In this document: piece by piece, positions 34,401-47,615 of the stretch
Layout: each line of letters starts with the position of its first letter
Numbering within the stretch: the first letter of the stretch is position 1
Source: Monosiga brevicollis MX1
Lineage: Eukaryota; Opisthokonta; Choanoflagellata; Craspedida; Salpingoecidae
NCBI RefSeq assembly: GCF_000002865.3
Contig: NW_001865074.1
Coordinates: 252,204-316,203, forward strand
DNA length: 64,000 nt
Direction: 5' to 3'
Notes under the pieces: generated by a model
Seen by the model: only the letters and a program-made list of their open reading frames with translations
Databases searched by the model: none
What the model was told of the DNA's origin: nothing
Made by a program: the position numbers and the translations under genes

Positions 34401-35641
34401 ACCCATCAGAGCTGCCCAAGATGACGGATGGCCTGCGTAAAATCAACAAGAGCTATCCGCTCGTTACCACTCGGGTCGAAGAGTCGGGTGAGCACGTGAT
34501 TATGGGTACTGGCGAGCTCTACCTGGACTGCATCATGCATGATCTTCGCAAGATGTACGCAGAGATTGACATCAAGGTCGCTGACCCCAGCGTGGGTTTC
34601 TGCGAGACGGTTGTGGAGACCTCCACTCTCAAGTGCTTCGCCGAGACTCCCAACCAGCGCAACAAGCTGACCATGGTTGCCGAGCCGCTTGATCGCGGCC
34701 TGGCCGAAGACATTGAGAACAAAATTGTTTCCCTTGACTGGCCCAAGAAGAAAGTCAGTGAATTTTTCAAGACCAAGTACGAGTGGGACGTTCTGGCAGC
34801 CCGCTCCATCTGGTCGTTTGGTCCCACGAGCAACGGCCCCAACGTACTCCAAGACGACACGCTGCCGGCTGAAGTGGACAAAAAGCTTCTGTTTTCCGTT
34901 CGCAGTTCCATTGTCCAGGGCTTTCAATGGGCTTCGCGTGAGGGCCCACTTTGCGATGAGCCCATGCGCAACTGCAAGTTCAAACTCTTGGACGCACAAA
35001 TTGCTGAGACGCCCATCCAGCGCAGTGGTGGTCAAATTATCCCCACTGCGCGCCGCGTCGCTTACTCGGCCTTTTTGATGGCCACCCCCCGCTTGATGGA
35101 ACCTTACAACTTTGTTGAAATTCAAGCCCCCGCCGATTGCGTGGCTGCCATTTACAACGTCCTGCCCCGTCGTCGTGGTCATGTCACTGAGGAGAGCCCC
35201 AAGCCTGGCAGCCCTCTCTACACCATCAAGGTATGGATCAATCGGTTCCTTATTCGGCATGCCTTCACACTTGTTCGGTCGCTTGTCAATGTCATGTTCC
35301 TTGCTTATTTATTTCATGTTGATCGTGTTCTCGCGCAGGCCTTGATTCCTACCATTGATTCATTTGGGTTTGAGACGGACTTGCGCATGCACACCCAAGG
35401 TCAAGCCTTTGCTTTGTCTGTCTTTGATCACTGGCAGATTGTTTCCGGGGATCCCTTGGACAAGTCGGTTGTGATTCAGCCCTTGCAGCCCTCGCCTGCC
35501 CCGCATCTGGCGCGCGATTTTATGATCAAGACGCGTCGTCGCAAGGGTCTTTCCGAGGACGTCAGCATCAACAAGTTTTTCGACGACCCCATGCTCCTCG
35601 AGCTGGCCCGAGAAAATGTTGTGCTCGGAGACAGCTATTAA
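31489..35641 (+). CDS. EFTUD2: Snu114/EFTUD2, U5 snRNP GTPase
   Basis: The start is [20 protein letters not shown] in a GCCACCATGG context; the end is [19 protein letters not shown]. An acidic N-terminal region precedes an EF-2-like GTPase. Its G1 is GHLHSGKST, the switch region is [17 protein letters not shown]3 is MDTPGHVDF and G4 is [15 protein letters not shown]. Later blocks include [57 protein letters not shown] and [21 protein letters not shown]. These match human EFTUD2 throughout. The protein controls Brr2 and U4/U6 unwinding in the spliceosome. About nine GT-AG introns are present; the 5' half is much more interrupted than the large exon 34139-35231. G1 reads HSGKS where the human protein has HHGKT. 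Confidence 0.97.
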
Positions 35642-35987
35642 TCAACTGGGCTTGCCGTCCCGCAAACACGAGTACAGAGAAGCCAACCACCAAACATAAG
35701 AGGGCTTCCAACCGCTGCTGCAAGTAGCCGACAGCAGGCGGACGGATCCAACGACGAGCTGGCTCGCATTGTGGTTTTTCAACACGACCTCGTGGGGAGT
35801 ATCAGCCCGCCGAGGCGTGAAGAGGTGATGATGAGGGAAACGAGAAGAAAAAAATTTAAATAAAAAATTGAACAAAAGTGAAACAACCCGTTTTATTGAT
35901 CACGCGAAGAATGTTGGGCCACTACGCGTCTTTCGGCAAAATTCACGTCAGAGCATACATTGGACTTTGTGGGTCGTGTCTTTCCGA
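35642..35987. other. Convergent 3' region, EFTUD2/ACOX
   Basis: 346 bp between two converging stop codons. An A-rich stretch with AATAAA-like sequence lies at about 35850-35870 on the plus strand (AAATTTAAATAAAAAATTG), a plausible EFTUD2 polyadenylation region. Confidence 0.5.
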
Positions 35988-38900
35988 TTATAGTTTGGGC
36001 ATGCCAAGCATGGCCCGCGAAAACTTCATCAGGGGTTGCAGATGCTCTTGTACCGCGCGAGTGACCTGTACCGCAAGAGGCAAGCGAAATGAGTACTTGC
36101 AACCCTTCTTTGAGAGATCTTCTCTTTGAGGGGGTTTTTTTTTCTCTTGTTTGTATGTTCCAGGCAGCATACCGGCGTAGCATTGAGAGTGCTCTTTTGA
36201 GCGGCAGCGTAAAGAGCTTCGTACACTTGTCCTGGCACACGAGTCATCGCATCAGAAACCAAGTTAGAAAAAAAATAAAAAAGCAAACAGACAACCAAAG
36301 GCAACACCACCATCGATGGCTCGACGCCAAAGCACGTGACCAACCATCATAGCGCCCCAGGGCACTGTTCAGGAAGTGATCCGACAGGTCAAAGGCATCC
36401 ACAAGGGCTACAGCGTCGCGCCGTACCACTGCCAACAGCTTTGTGACCTAAAGGATGACGGTTTCATCGTCAGAGGCACGTTGTGTCGCCTGCTGATGGT
36501 GGCATCAACATTGCAGTTGGCCGTCACACGTACAGCCGTGCTCAAGTGCTGAACATCCATGGCAGACAAAAGGTTTGCCAGCTGCAGTGCTGGGGCCTGT
36601 GCCTGGATCAACTTGAGGGCCAGCAGGGAGCGCAAGCTTTCCAGCGCACGCCGAGCGGTGTCGGCGATACTAGGTGTTGCAATGCCACCCTCCAGGAGTC
36701 GAAGCATCACAACCTATCGACCATCCGCCACGCATGATATTGTCAGCATGCTTGCATGCTCAAGCTTGGCACCTTGGGCGGTGGCAGGGGTGTCAGGGTG
36801 GCTGACCTGACTGTGCTCGAGCGCAGCCGCGGAAAGTGGCTCGGCCGCGTTATTCCAAGCCTTGCCTTTGGAGGTACTGCCCAACTGCCGGTCAAGTTCA
36901 CGCACGGCGGCCGCCAATGACCTACAGAGGCAGTCGCAGACACAAACACTTGAGATGCCGAGCCGCTCTCATGACGAGGCCCACAAATTCGTTTGACGCA
37001 CAGGCAAGCCTTGGCCTCCAAGACGCGGCTTTGAATCTTCCAGTGCAACCAGGCATCCTATAGGAAATGAGAGCATCCGAATGTGAGTTCCCACACGTGG
37101 TGGCGATCATGGTCGGTCAGTCCCACAAGCAAAAAATGGCTCACGCACCGGGCCATCCAGGTTGAGTGGTTTAGAAGTGTGACTCGGCTTTGTAGCTTGG
37201 CCAATGTAGGACATCTCCGGAGCCAAGTTGCGGCCTTTGGCGGCTTGGCGAAAACATTTGACCAGGTAGCGCGCACACTGCAGCTTCATCACATTGTTCT
37301 CCCCTTCATAAGTGCAAGCAGGCACGTAATCCTGATAAAAGTCAGGCAAGCCTGAAAAGCGCGAATAGCCGTGTCCACCGCAGGCTTTTCGGCATGTCTA
37401 GGCCACAGACCGCGAGGAAAAAGAAGGATATGAGAGGGGCTATGAACGTTCTTGATGCGCGCAGATGATCTCTGTCATCTGCAAGCCAAACGATTGTCTC
37501 ACCTCGAGTCCCTCAGAGGCAATGGTGGTCACCAGGGCCTTCAACCCCGTGGTGGTGCCGTGGACGTACTCAAGCATGGAAAGATCAGCGCGGTTGAGCG
37601 ACGCCTGCATATTCAACGTCATCCACGCATGAGAGCGGCACTCATGCTTCGTGTTATGACTGATGAACCCGGCTCACCTGAAGGTCTTGGTACATCTTGA
37701 TCAAGTGTTGGCCAGCGAAATGGCAGGCGTACGCCCAACCGAGGAGGGGAAATAGCTGTTGCTGCGAGCTATTGTAATCCAACACTTGCGTCTCTTTCGA
37801 AGCCGTTTCCTCAAGCAGCGATTGACGTCGCACAACTCCATAGCGAATGGCAATCTATTGTGGGATGCAAAGTCATTCGCACAGGTTTGATGTCTGTCAC
37901 ACACCTTTCCAGGAAGGATGCGCTCGCGATACAAACCGTCGTGGCAGCCTGGAGATGGCGCGCGGCATCTGAGATCATGACACTATATGACGATCAGGGA
38001 CACACAGTGCCGTCCCACATGAGATCATGCCGCGGTGTCACAAGCTCTACAGCACACGGTCCATCATGGCCTGGCTGACCTGCGCACGTAAATCATCGTC
38101 CCGTAGCTTAGCTTGGTGTTTGGGGGCCGAGTGTATGCACCGCTTTCGGACACCTGTGCAAAATCGTCCGGGCGTTCGGGCGACCACACGTGAATCCAGA
38201 CTGGGGATGGCTTGGGGTCCTGAGAGCGACGTGGTCGCGCGATCGTGACGGAGGTAGCAAGAGGCGCAGACCTGAGCAAACTTCATCAGCATCTGATCGC
38301 GAGGGATGCGGACGTGGTCCAACTTCAAAAAGCCGTTGTCCATCGAGTCATATCCCAGCTTGGGACCAATGTCCCCCACGGAGACGCCCGGTAGCGGCTA
38401 GTGCAGGCGTGCCCGAAACACATTTTGTTGAGTCATCTACGTGGACAAAACCTTCTGCCGGAGGAGAAGAGGGTGTACCTTGTGCGAATCAAGGTCTCGA
38501 ATCTGTACGATAAAGGCATGGGGTCCATGATCCTGGCCTTGCGTGAGAAGACGAGCCATGACGACGCAATGTGTGGCCGATGTGCCCAGGGTACCCGGCC
38601 ACCACTTTGTCGCCGTCAACGTGGGCCTGTGCTTGTTGACGAGTTTGCAGCAACAAGAGTACAGACAGAAGAGAGTAGAGATTAGCCTGCCCATGAGCAG
38701 GTGACGACAACAGCGCGCAGCAAGCAAACACAGCGGGATACCGACATGTGAAGCACAAACTGCTTTGTGGCCGGGTCATAGGTAGCCGTTGTCTCCAAAC
38801 CGCGCAGAAAGGTACCGTGCCCCATTTCCGTCTGGTGTCAGATGCCATGGCGAGCGATGAGCGCAGCGGTGTTGGTGCACCCGCACCACGCAGAGTCGCG

Positions 38901-39616
38901 CCGTACAGGTATATCGGCAAGCAAGCCTACCTGCGCGTAAGTTCCAACGATGCGCAGTGACTGTGCCAAGGGAAGCCACTTTTTCTGTTGCTCGGGAGTG
39001 CCTTGACCCTTGATGGCAGGTATAAACATCACCTAGGGCGTAGGAGAATCTGGTACTGAGCACTAGGGGAACCCAGCCGAGCGCTGGGCGCAGCCAGTAC
39101 ATACCCAATGCAGCCCCAAAGGCAGTTGCTCGCGAATGCACAGACGCATGACGATCGATTCCTCCTCGGATAGGTTGTGCTGTTTGACGAGCTGCACCAA
39201 TCGCGATGTCTTTTCCATGGCTCTCGTGTACCTGTGGGGTGTGGTGAGTTTGCGAGGCGCGGTGAACGACTCGCTCATCACCGAGGTCAAGCTGCTGGGC
39301 CGAGGTCCCAAAGACGCATTTCATGTCAGTACAACGCTATCTTCTCATACCGTTCCTCGCGGGACGCAAAGTAGTAGTCATCCACCCGAAAGACGGGGTC
39401 CTCTTCAATGAGCCGCCGCACGGCATTAAAGCGCTCCAGTCGAGCCTGAGGAGCAGTTCTCAGCAGCATCATCAAGCCAAGAGACGATCCTGAATGCTGC
39501 AAGGAGAGCAAGTGTAAAAGGTACAGTCGTCTCACCTGGCCGCCGTAGAGGTGTGGGGTCAAGGCCTTGGGATCAAAGCTAGCGCCAGCGCGCTCAGCTT
39601 TCAGATCTGGATTCAT
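35988..39616 (-). CDS. ACOX1: Peroxisomal acyl-CoA oxidase
   Basis: The start is [20 protein letters not shown], very like animal ACOX1. Spliced exons follow: [170 protein letters not shown] and [17 protein letters not shown]. The protein is the FAD-dependent first enzyme of peroxisomal beta-oxidation, making trans-2-enoyl-CoA and H2O2. The last exon (from about 36068) reads [20 protein letters not shown] and ends GMPKL. The final PKL is a non-canonical peroxisomal targeting tripeptide. More than a dozen short GT-AG introns are present. Confidence 0.95.
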
Positions 39617-39618
39617 GA

Positions 39619-39694
<76 letters not shown>

Positions 39695-40054
39695 TTGGTC
39701 GGTTTGAGAAAGAAGTAAAGAGCAGCAGCAGAGCAGCAGCAGCAAAGAAAAGTAGAGAGAGAGAGAAACTGTGTTCGCCTTCATGCAAGGGTTTGCTGAC
39801 ATTTCGGGCTGTTGTTTATGCTCTGATCTCTCCCTCTCTCTAACCACTTGCTCTTGATGCCTTTCTCTCTCTTTCTCCAATTCAGCTCTCTCTCTCTCTC
39901 ATCTCTCTCTGCTCAGTGGATATTTATGATTTTGTTTAGGGGTCCATAGAAAGCACTCAATTTTTCACACGCATGTGGCTTGCGTTTTGACCGAAGCACT
40001 GCAGGGGTGAGCACTGCAGGGGTGAGCCATGACGGTGGTTCAGACAGTAAACAA
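39617..40054. promoter_or_regulatory. ACOX upstream region with (GA)n, and RTK1 3' end
   Basis: Only 438 bp separate the ACOX start from the upstream RTK stop, both genes on the minus strand. A pure GA run of about 70 bp (39621-39692; CT on the coding strand) ends 4 bp from the ACOX ATG, so it probably forms the mRNA leader. More CT runs on the plus strand lie at 39830-39912. Confidence 0.7.
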
Positions 40055-43000
40055 TTACTCCATCTGTGACTCTTCTTCAAAGCCAAAGCCGCGCTGTAGA
40101 AATCAAGGAAGGGATGCATGCGTGAGGCAAAGGGCGTCGCACAAGTTTGACAGGAGCTCTCCCCCACCCTACAATTTGCCCAATTGACATGCGAACAATG
40201 AAAACATACCTCCATGGAGTCGGTTCCAGTGGCTTCGGCACCCATATCGTAGAGGCCAAAGGCGTCACTTGATTGGGCTTCTGCACGCCCCATGTCGTAA
40301 AGCAGCTCGTTATCCGAGGCTGGACTCGTGGCAGCATTTCCTGCATTGCCCATGTCGTACAAAAGCTCGTTCGTCGAAGCAGTGCTTGTGTTTGTCTCGC
40401 CAACATTGCCCATATCATACAATTGCTGCGCCTCGCTGTCAGCTTCCTGCGCTTTCCCCGTGTCCGCGGCTCCCATGTCGTAGAGGTCCGCACCAGCCTA
40501 GGATAGCAAATCGACCCTTGGTCAGCGCTCAAAGGCAAAGCACGCAACAGTCAAAGGACGGGGACTGACCCGAGCAGCTGAGGCTTCCACTACCACGAAG
40601 ACCTGCAAGACAGGCCATTTGACTCAAGCATGAGATGACAATTCCAAGAAAAAGAAAGGGAAAGAGAAAAAGAAAGAGAAACGAAACAAAGGCGGCTGCG
40701 AATGCACCTGCAGCGCCTAGCTCATGCCACCGCTCACCTTGCCAGGAATCACCAAAACACCATGTTGGTCAGCGCAATCAAAGTACTCATGCTCTCCCAC
40801 AGTGCCATTGTTGTTGCCCACGGCGTCATCAAGCTCCACCCCGCACCGAGGCGAACGCTTGACTTTGTGCGGGCCAAAGTAGCGTAGCGTGCCCATGCCA
40901 TAGCCCACGACATCGACGCGGCTGCCCACGTCACTCGCCGTAGCCACTAGCGCATTATTCCCGAAAAAACAACATCAAGATGAGGTTGAATATTGTGTTG
41001 AAGCAAACGACTCAGCGAGTGCGAAAACCACCTACGTCGGCGTGTGAGAACAGGTGCCGACACATTTCCCTCGTTGCCATAAACTTCGTCCGTTTCGGGC
41101 TCGGAGGCGTCATCCACTTCAATGTCTAAGAAAGAAAAGACAGGGTGCATCGTCATGTCCAGGCAGAGACATGTTTGCCCACGCCTGCATGGGCGACAAC
41201 GCCACATTGCCAGGGCAGATCACCGATATCAACGCACAGTTGCTTTGGAAGAGGCTGGACATGTCCGAATCAGTCTCCAGCGCCGCTAGAGCCTTGACCA
41301 GCGTCTCAAAGCTTGGGCGCTCGTGACGATCATGCAACCAACACATGGACATGATCTTGAAGACCGGCAGGGGGCAATCCGCTGGGCAAGGAAGCCGAAA
41401 ACCTATAGCATGCCCGTGGCACACACGTCTCAGCTTTACGAGCGCACGAGGAGCAGCGAAAGATACGTGTTTCGCGTTCAAAGCCCAGCAGCTTTTGCAT
41501 GTGCACTCACCGTTGGTCACCTCGATCCACACGCGTTGGTTGTTCCAACCGGTGTATGGCATAGCCGCCTTGGTATACACCTCATACATCAGCACACCAA
41601 AGGCCCACACATCGCTCTTCTCGCTGAAAATGTTATCTTCCAGCGCCTCGGGGGCGGTCCAGCGCACAGGTACATTGCCACCCCGCGAGCGATAGTAGGC
41701 ATCATCCGTGCTCTCACGGGCCAAACCAAAATCGGCCACCTTGGCCGTCAGCGATGCCGACAACAGCACGTTGCGCGCCTAGCCCACAATCAAATCCCCA
41801 GTAGGTACCCGCCCATTAGCATGTAAGCGATTGAGCGATGGAATGAACCATGGAACGAACGAAGGATGGTCAAGACACAGCCGGGGGACGAGTCAACGAA
41901 AACAAAACAAACAAAAAAAAAAAAAAAATAAAAATAAAAATACAACTTACAGCCAGATCGCGGTGAATAAAACCGAGCGAGTGGATGTGGGCCATGCCGC
42001 TGGCCACCTGGCGGCTCCAGGTCACTTGCTGGGCCGGTGTACACGTCTTGTTCATCACGTAGTCCTTCAGAGACCCGTTGCGCATGTGCTCCAGGACCAC
42101 GTAGATGGGGCGGCCCTTGGTGATGACACCAATGAGGCCCACCACATTGGCATGCTCCATCTGTGCCATGACCAAGGCCTCCTCAAGCAGTTCCTCCCGC
42201 TCGTTGTCCATAGCGTCTTTGCGGAGGGATTTGGCGGCAACCTGGATTTCTGGGGCCTTGGGCTCACTGAGAGAGGCCTCATAGACGATGCCAAAGGCGC
42301 CTTGACCCAGCTCGCTGAGGACGATGAGCCACTCGCGATTAAGCTCGCGCGGCTCCTTGGAAAGCTGCAGGTTTGAATCCTGCTCAAGACGTGCCTTGAG
42401 TACTAGAAGTTGGAACCACACAACACAATGAGATCACATACGACTTTTACACCACTCTGCAGCACAGTAGACCCCTTTTCGTGGAACGTACCGGCAAAAT
42501 CAGCTGCACGATTGGCTCGCGCGCGCATAACGACCACAAGAATGACGGCAGCGATGATGATAATAAAGACAATGGCACCTGGCACAGAACATCAGGTTGA
42601 GAGACGGCACAGACAAAGACATTGAAATTGGTTCGCAAAGGCCTATTTTTGAGTTTGAGGTAGACCAATCGAGCTAACCTGCAATGCCACCCACGAGAGC
42701 GGTGTTGGCAGCGCTGTTGTCCCCCGACGCCGCTCGTTTCCAGCAGCATCGGTGGCCGTTGCAAGAACGTAGACCGGTTCTGATAAAAGTGTGTTTCCAT
42801 GCGGTGAGTGGCGGGTATGACCAAACGTAGCTGACGCGCCAGTGAACCATCGTGAAGCATGCGGATAGGAGAGAGCGCACCGTTGTTGGCCACGAACGTC
42901 GATGAACTGAAGTTGAACACCGGCACAACCGTCGTGCCCGAATTGTCGGTCACAGAGACTTCGCGGTGCAGATCGACTTCGGCGGAGTCTGCCTCCACGA

Positions 43001-46000
43001 GTAGATCCACGGATGAGTCGGGGCAGACGACAACTGGAGGGGTGATGTCTCTCACATCGACGGTGATGTTGCACATGGCCGAATTGCCAGCGGCGTCCTC
43101 AATCGTTGTCTAACAGCGACAGACCAGATGTATGTGAAAGAGCACCCGAATGAAGCGTTGGGCCACTATGCGCACACCCGCACTGTACGCATGACCTGTC
43201 TCCCTCCCACCCATCAAGCAACCCACCGTCACCATGGCGCCGGTGTCTGACAGTCGATATCGGTTTTGAAGACCCTGGACGGTGCGAGTCACAACTCCGG
43301 CATTGTCCCAGGTCGATGACAACGGGGGCGCCAGCTCATCAGGATTGTGAACCTCGACTTGGCCGTCGGACGCATTGGGTGGGACTTGCAACACCACGGT
43401 CCTTGGGCATGGTTCCAAGAACATGGGGGTTTGCGGATCATACACCGCTAGCTGAAAGGTTTCCGTGGCCAGATTTAGGTCATCATCCATGGCCGTCACC
43501 GTCACCGTGAAAGGGCTTGCCGACAGGTTGAGCGCAGCACCATTGCCCGGAGAGAAGGCCACATCCACGATAGGGGAATCATCCTGGAAAGCAAAGAGCA
43601 CACCATTGACAAAGAATCGAGCTAAAATTCCGTCTTGAGCAATGTTGAGCACGGCATAGCTTGCGTTGGGCAGAGTGGCGATAGTCGTGAGGCCGTTATT
43701 CAGCAGTTGACTCTCCATAGTTGGAGGGTCGGGATCGTACTCAGTTAGCTCGGCAAGCGCTGCGTTGTTGGGGTCGCTGGTGTGAAGCGTGTAGCGAAGC
43801 TTGAACTGCAGCGCGGCAGAAGCGGTGGGCATGATGGCCGTTCGGGTTTGTGGAAACTGTACACGAATGATCATGGCCTCAAACACGAAATCGTGGTCCA
43901 TTTTAGGACTGTAGCCAGAGATCACCTCACGACCATTCTGATACGCGATGGACGCGCTCTCAAGCTTGTACCAGCGATCGGCCAAAAAGTCAGATTCTGC
44001 TCCATCTGGACGTGTAACGCCTGCAAAGGCAATCTCTACCACGGCCGGAACTGGGAAGGTTGACATCCATGGACAATGAGAGCCAAGCTTCAACGCAGAA
44101 CTGGAAAAACCACGCAGCAAGGAGCGGCAGCAAGGACACACCGCTGGCGCTACGCCGACGATAGTCTGGGGCCTCATCTTGCTCGGGAGCCAATTCCAGC
44201 GAAGTGGCCGAATCTATTCAAAGAACGTTAATTTGTTTTCGTGACGCAACGCAGACTGGGGTCAGGATAAGCACAGCTATATTGCAAAGTCGGAGGGCAA
44301 ACTGTACGTACACTCGTCAACAGCCAACTGCAGGTAAAACTGCATGGAAAGCGCATCACTGCGTCGACGGACATGGACACCATGTTCGCCGTTGGCGATC
44401 TGTACCCGCCATGACATTTTGTTTGTTGTGCTGCCGACGGACACGCCCGCGGCCGTCGTATCGAGCAGAGTAAAAGTTTTGATCTTCAGGTGTTCAAAGC
44501 TTGGCGTGACTGTTTGCACAAACATTGCTGGCTGAAGTGTTCGAGTTGGAAAGGTCACGGTTGTGGCTGTGCTCTCATACTGTTGGATTGGCAGCTGATG
44601 CAAGTGCAAGTCAGACGATAGGCAAAGGTGAGTAACAGGACTGATGCGAAGAGATATTGGATGGACAAGCCACGGTGAGTGCAGAATGATCTGTCTTCAC
44701 GATGCGGCCAACCTCAAAGGAGCAAGGCTGAAGAGCGATGTTGCCGGCCGAATCCTGCGCGCTATATCCAAAAAAATAAGGCGAGCCATAGACAGAGAAG
44801 CTCGAGTTGGGCAACGGCTGACTCGCATCCGCGATTGGCTGCAAGTTGAGATCCACGTTATCAGACACAGAGGGCAAAGTCCAGTCGACGCGGACTTGGT
44901 CCACGCCCAGCGGGAGGCGAGCAGCATCCGTGCTGGCTAGCCCAAAGGCAGCACGAATTGCGGACAAAAGTTCGCTGGATTGGGGGCAGTTGAAGAGCTA
45001 TCGGAGTACCACAGTGTTTTGAACACGGTGAGCTGGTGTGACGTCAAGAACCTCAGGTACCAAGGTTTTAGGGCCTCTGTTCCGAACCTTCGGGGCGACG
45101 TTATCCACGTTGGAGAGCCGACTGGCTTGAGATGGGTCGTTGAACACCAGCATCAGGCGATCCTGACCACGTGTGGCAAAAGAAAAACCTTGCACGGCGC
45201 CTGGCAGCCTAAGTGCAATCATGTCGATTCAGGGCAGAAATGGGGTAGGGTTAAGTTCAGTGTGGATGTGGCAACTCGGTGGCCACTCAAGAGTAGCAAG
45301 AGCAATGTCAAACATTTGCACGTACGACGCAGGTTCAAAGCGAAAGTTGATGGCGGAGAGCGCGTAGCTGGAAACGTTCAGGCCAGCCGCCAGGTCAGCT
45401 GCTTCAAGGCCAAGAGTAAAAGGTAGCGTGCCCGTTGAATACAGGCACTCTCCCCCAGTAGAGAGCCACATGCTAGCCACACCCAGTGTGGACACGCCAT
45501 CGATCATGCTCAACGTGACCTGTCGTCACATCAAATTGCCAGAGGCCATTGAGTGAGGTCAACCACAACCATAACCAAGAAAAAAAAGAAAAAAAATTAT
45601 CGAAAAAAAAAAAAAAAAAAAAAAAAACGAAAGTAGGCTGCCGTCCCCAGGTTTCGGGCTAACCGTCACGTTGCCAGGAATGGTGTAGGTCGGTTCGCCC
45701 ATAAAGGTGCTGGCACACTGCGAACCAGTGACAAGCAGAACAGGAAGATGAATCAGTAAAGCGACAAAATTAGTCGGCAAACCAAAGTGTGTGCAAGTGA
45801 CACCATTCACTCAGCATGACAAAGAGAGAAGGAGGGATTGTCCATACCCAGGTCATGGACCAGGTCAAGTTGGCACTGGTTGCAAATTTCGAAAGATCCA
45901 GCGTGAAGGGGACATTTTGCCCTCCGTGAGCGTTCACGATACCAAAGTTGAGTGCATCATTCTCAAACAGATCGCCAGTGAAGGAAGGTAGGTCTGGTGT

Positions 46001-47578
46001 CGCGGCTGCATAAACGAGAAGTGGACAAGCGTGAGATGGATTGGACATCAAAGCCTTTCTTTTGATCATGACGCCATGCCGTCAATCCCAGATGGACGCA
46101 CAGCTGAGTTCATCTGGCGCAACCAAAATGTCGTATTGGGCATGCGCTGACGCCAATCGATCAATGACGGTAGAGGCCAGAGCAAAACCTTGGCGGACCG
46201 TTATCTATCCACGGCGAGGCGGGTAAGGCAGGTAAGGGCACGCGGCAAGTTGGGTCGCCGATTCGCCAACAAGGGTCGAGGTCGGTAGGGGTGCGTTCAA
46301 GGCGCTACACGTACTGCACGTTCACAAGAGAGGCTGCCACGCAGTCGTGGATGCGTGTAAACAAATTCAAAGATGTAAGGTTCTTGGCGAGCATCGAGCT
46401 CCACGATGCCACCCGTCACCATCGCAACTGACAATAGCAACATGAGCAGTGGAAAGCATAAGAATGCGACAACAAAAAGTGGCAATAGGTATGGCGTGCA
46501 AAGAATAGAGATGCTTTGAGATGTGCAAGGAGCAGCGTACAGATGGGGTCGCTCGAGGCCGATAGGCGGGCCGTGGCATTCATGCTAGGTGGTAGGCCAA
46601 GAACAGAGACTTGATCTGCGACACCGTCACCATTGACGTCGGGGAAGGCGACGGCAAGAGCCTGGCCAGGGTTGGTATACGCGGAGCTTGAGGCAGGACA
46701 TTGAAGAGAGGGTACGCGTAGCTGTGGACACGGCGGATTAGTCGCACAAAACGGATGAGATTGACTGTCAGAATGATGGGAGATCACGCGGGCGGTGTGT
46801 TGAGGCGGGCATACCGTCAAAACCTGCGATGCAGTGCACCCCGCAGTTGAAATGACACCGGCTGACACGCAAGATGTCTCGGCATCCGTCACTAGAGAGA
46901 ACACCACTGTTTAAGGCGAGATGCTTGACAAGAGCAAAGTCTCCGGTCTTCGACAGGCTTGGCCGATTGCGTGGTGCATTGTGACCTACCACTCAAGACG
47001 ATCTCAACGGTGCGACCTGCATAATACTTGTCAATTGCCCGAGCGCGAAGTGCAGTCCCGAGGCTGGGCAAAGAAGCCTGAAATAGAAAGCGACCCTCCA
47101 CTGCTGTGGGCGTGAGGGTGGTCACCAACGGCGCTGTTGTTTCATCCTCAGAGTGCTGCAGCGTCAGCTGAGGCAGACCCAGGCCCGAGGCGCGCTGTCG
47201 AGTGGTGGGCGAGACAGCAGAAAGAGTGAGGGTGCAGTCTTCAGAAGATCATGAGAAGAGGTAAGGAAACATACAACTTGTATGTAGCTGGTAAAGAGGG
47301 TCATGTTGTCAGTGGCTTGCTGAACAAATCCTTCCGTAACGATCTAGGACAGTCGGGATTGAGCCGACAGTCATTACAAAGCCGAGGCACTCAAGCTGGG
47401 GATGCATTTGATGCACGGGTCGTACGGCTTCGACCACTTGATCAGTGGTTGCAAGAAAGGTGGGTGGGATGCTGTCATCTAAAATGTGACGATTCAGCCA
47501 ACAGGTGCTTGTCAGGACCAGTGTCAGAGGATAGAAGCGCAATCAGAAAACAAGAACTCAGAAGTCTTATCCCCCGAA

Positions 47579-47615
<37 letters not shown>

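Noticed and set aside
34406-35260. 284-residue minus-strand frame inside EFTUD2
   Set aside because: Antisense shadow of a strongly conserved exon.
40717-40947. CAP-Gly exon as a separate small gene
   Set aside because: It has no own start, splices in phase with the kinase exons, and RTK2 carries the same domain in the exon that also encodes the end of the kinase.
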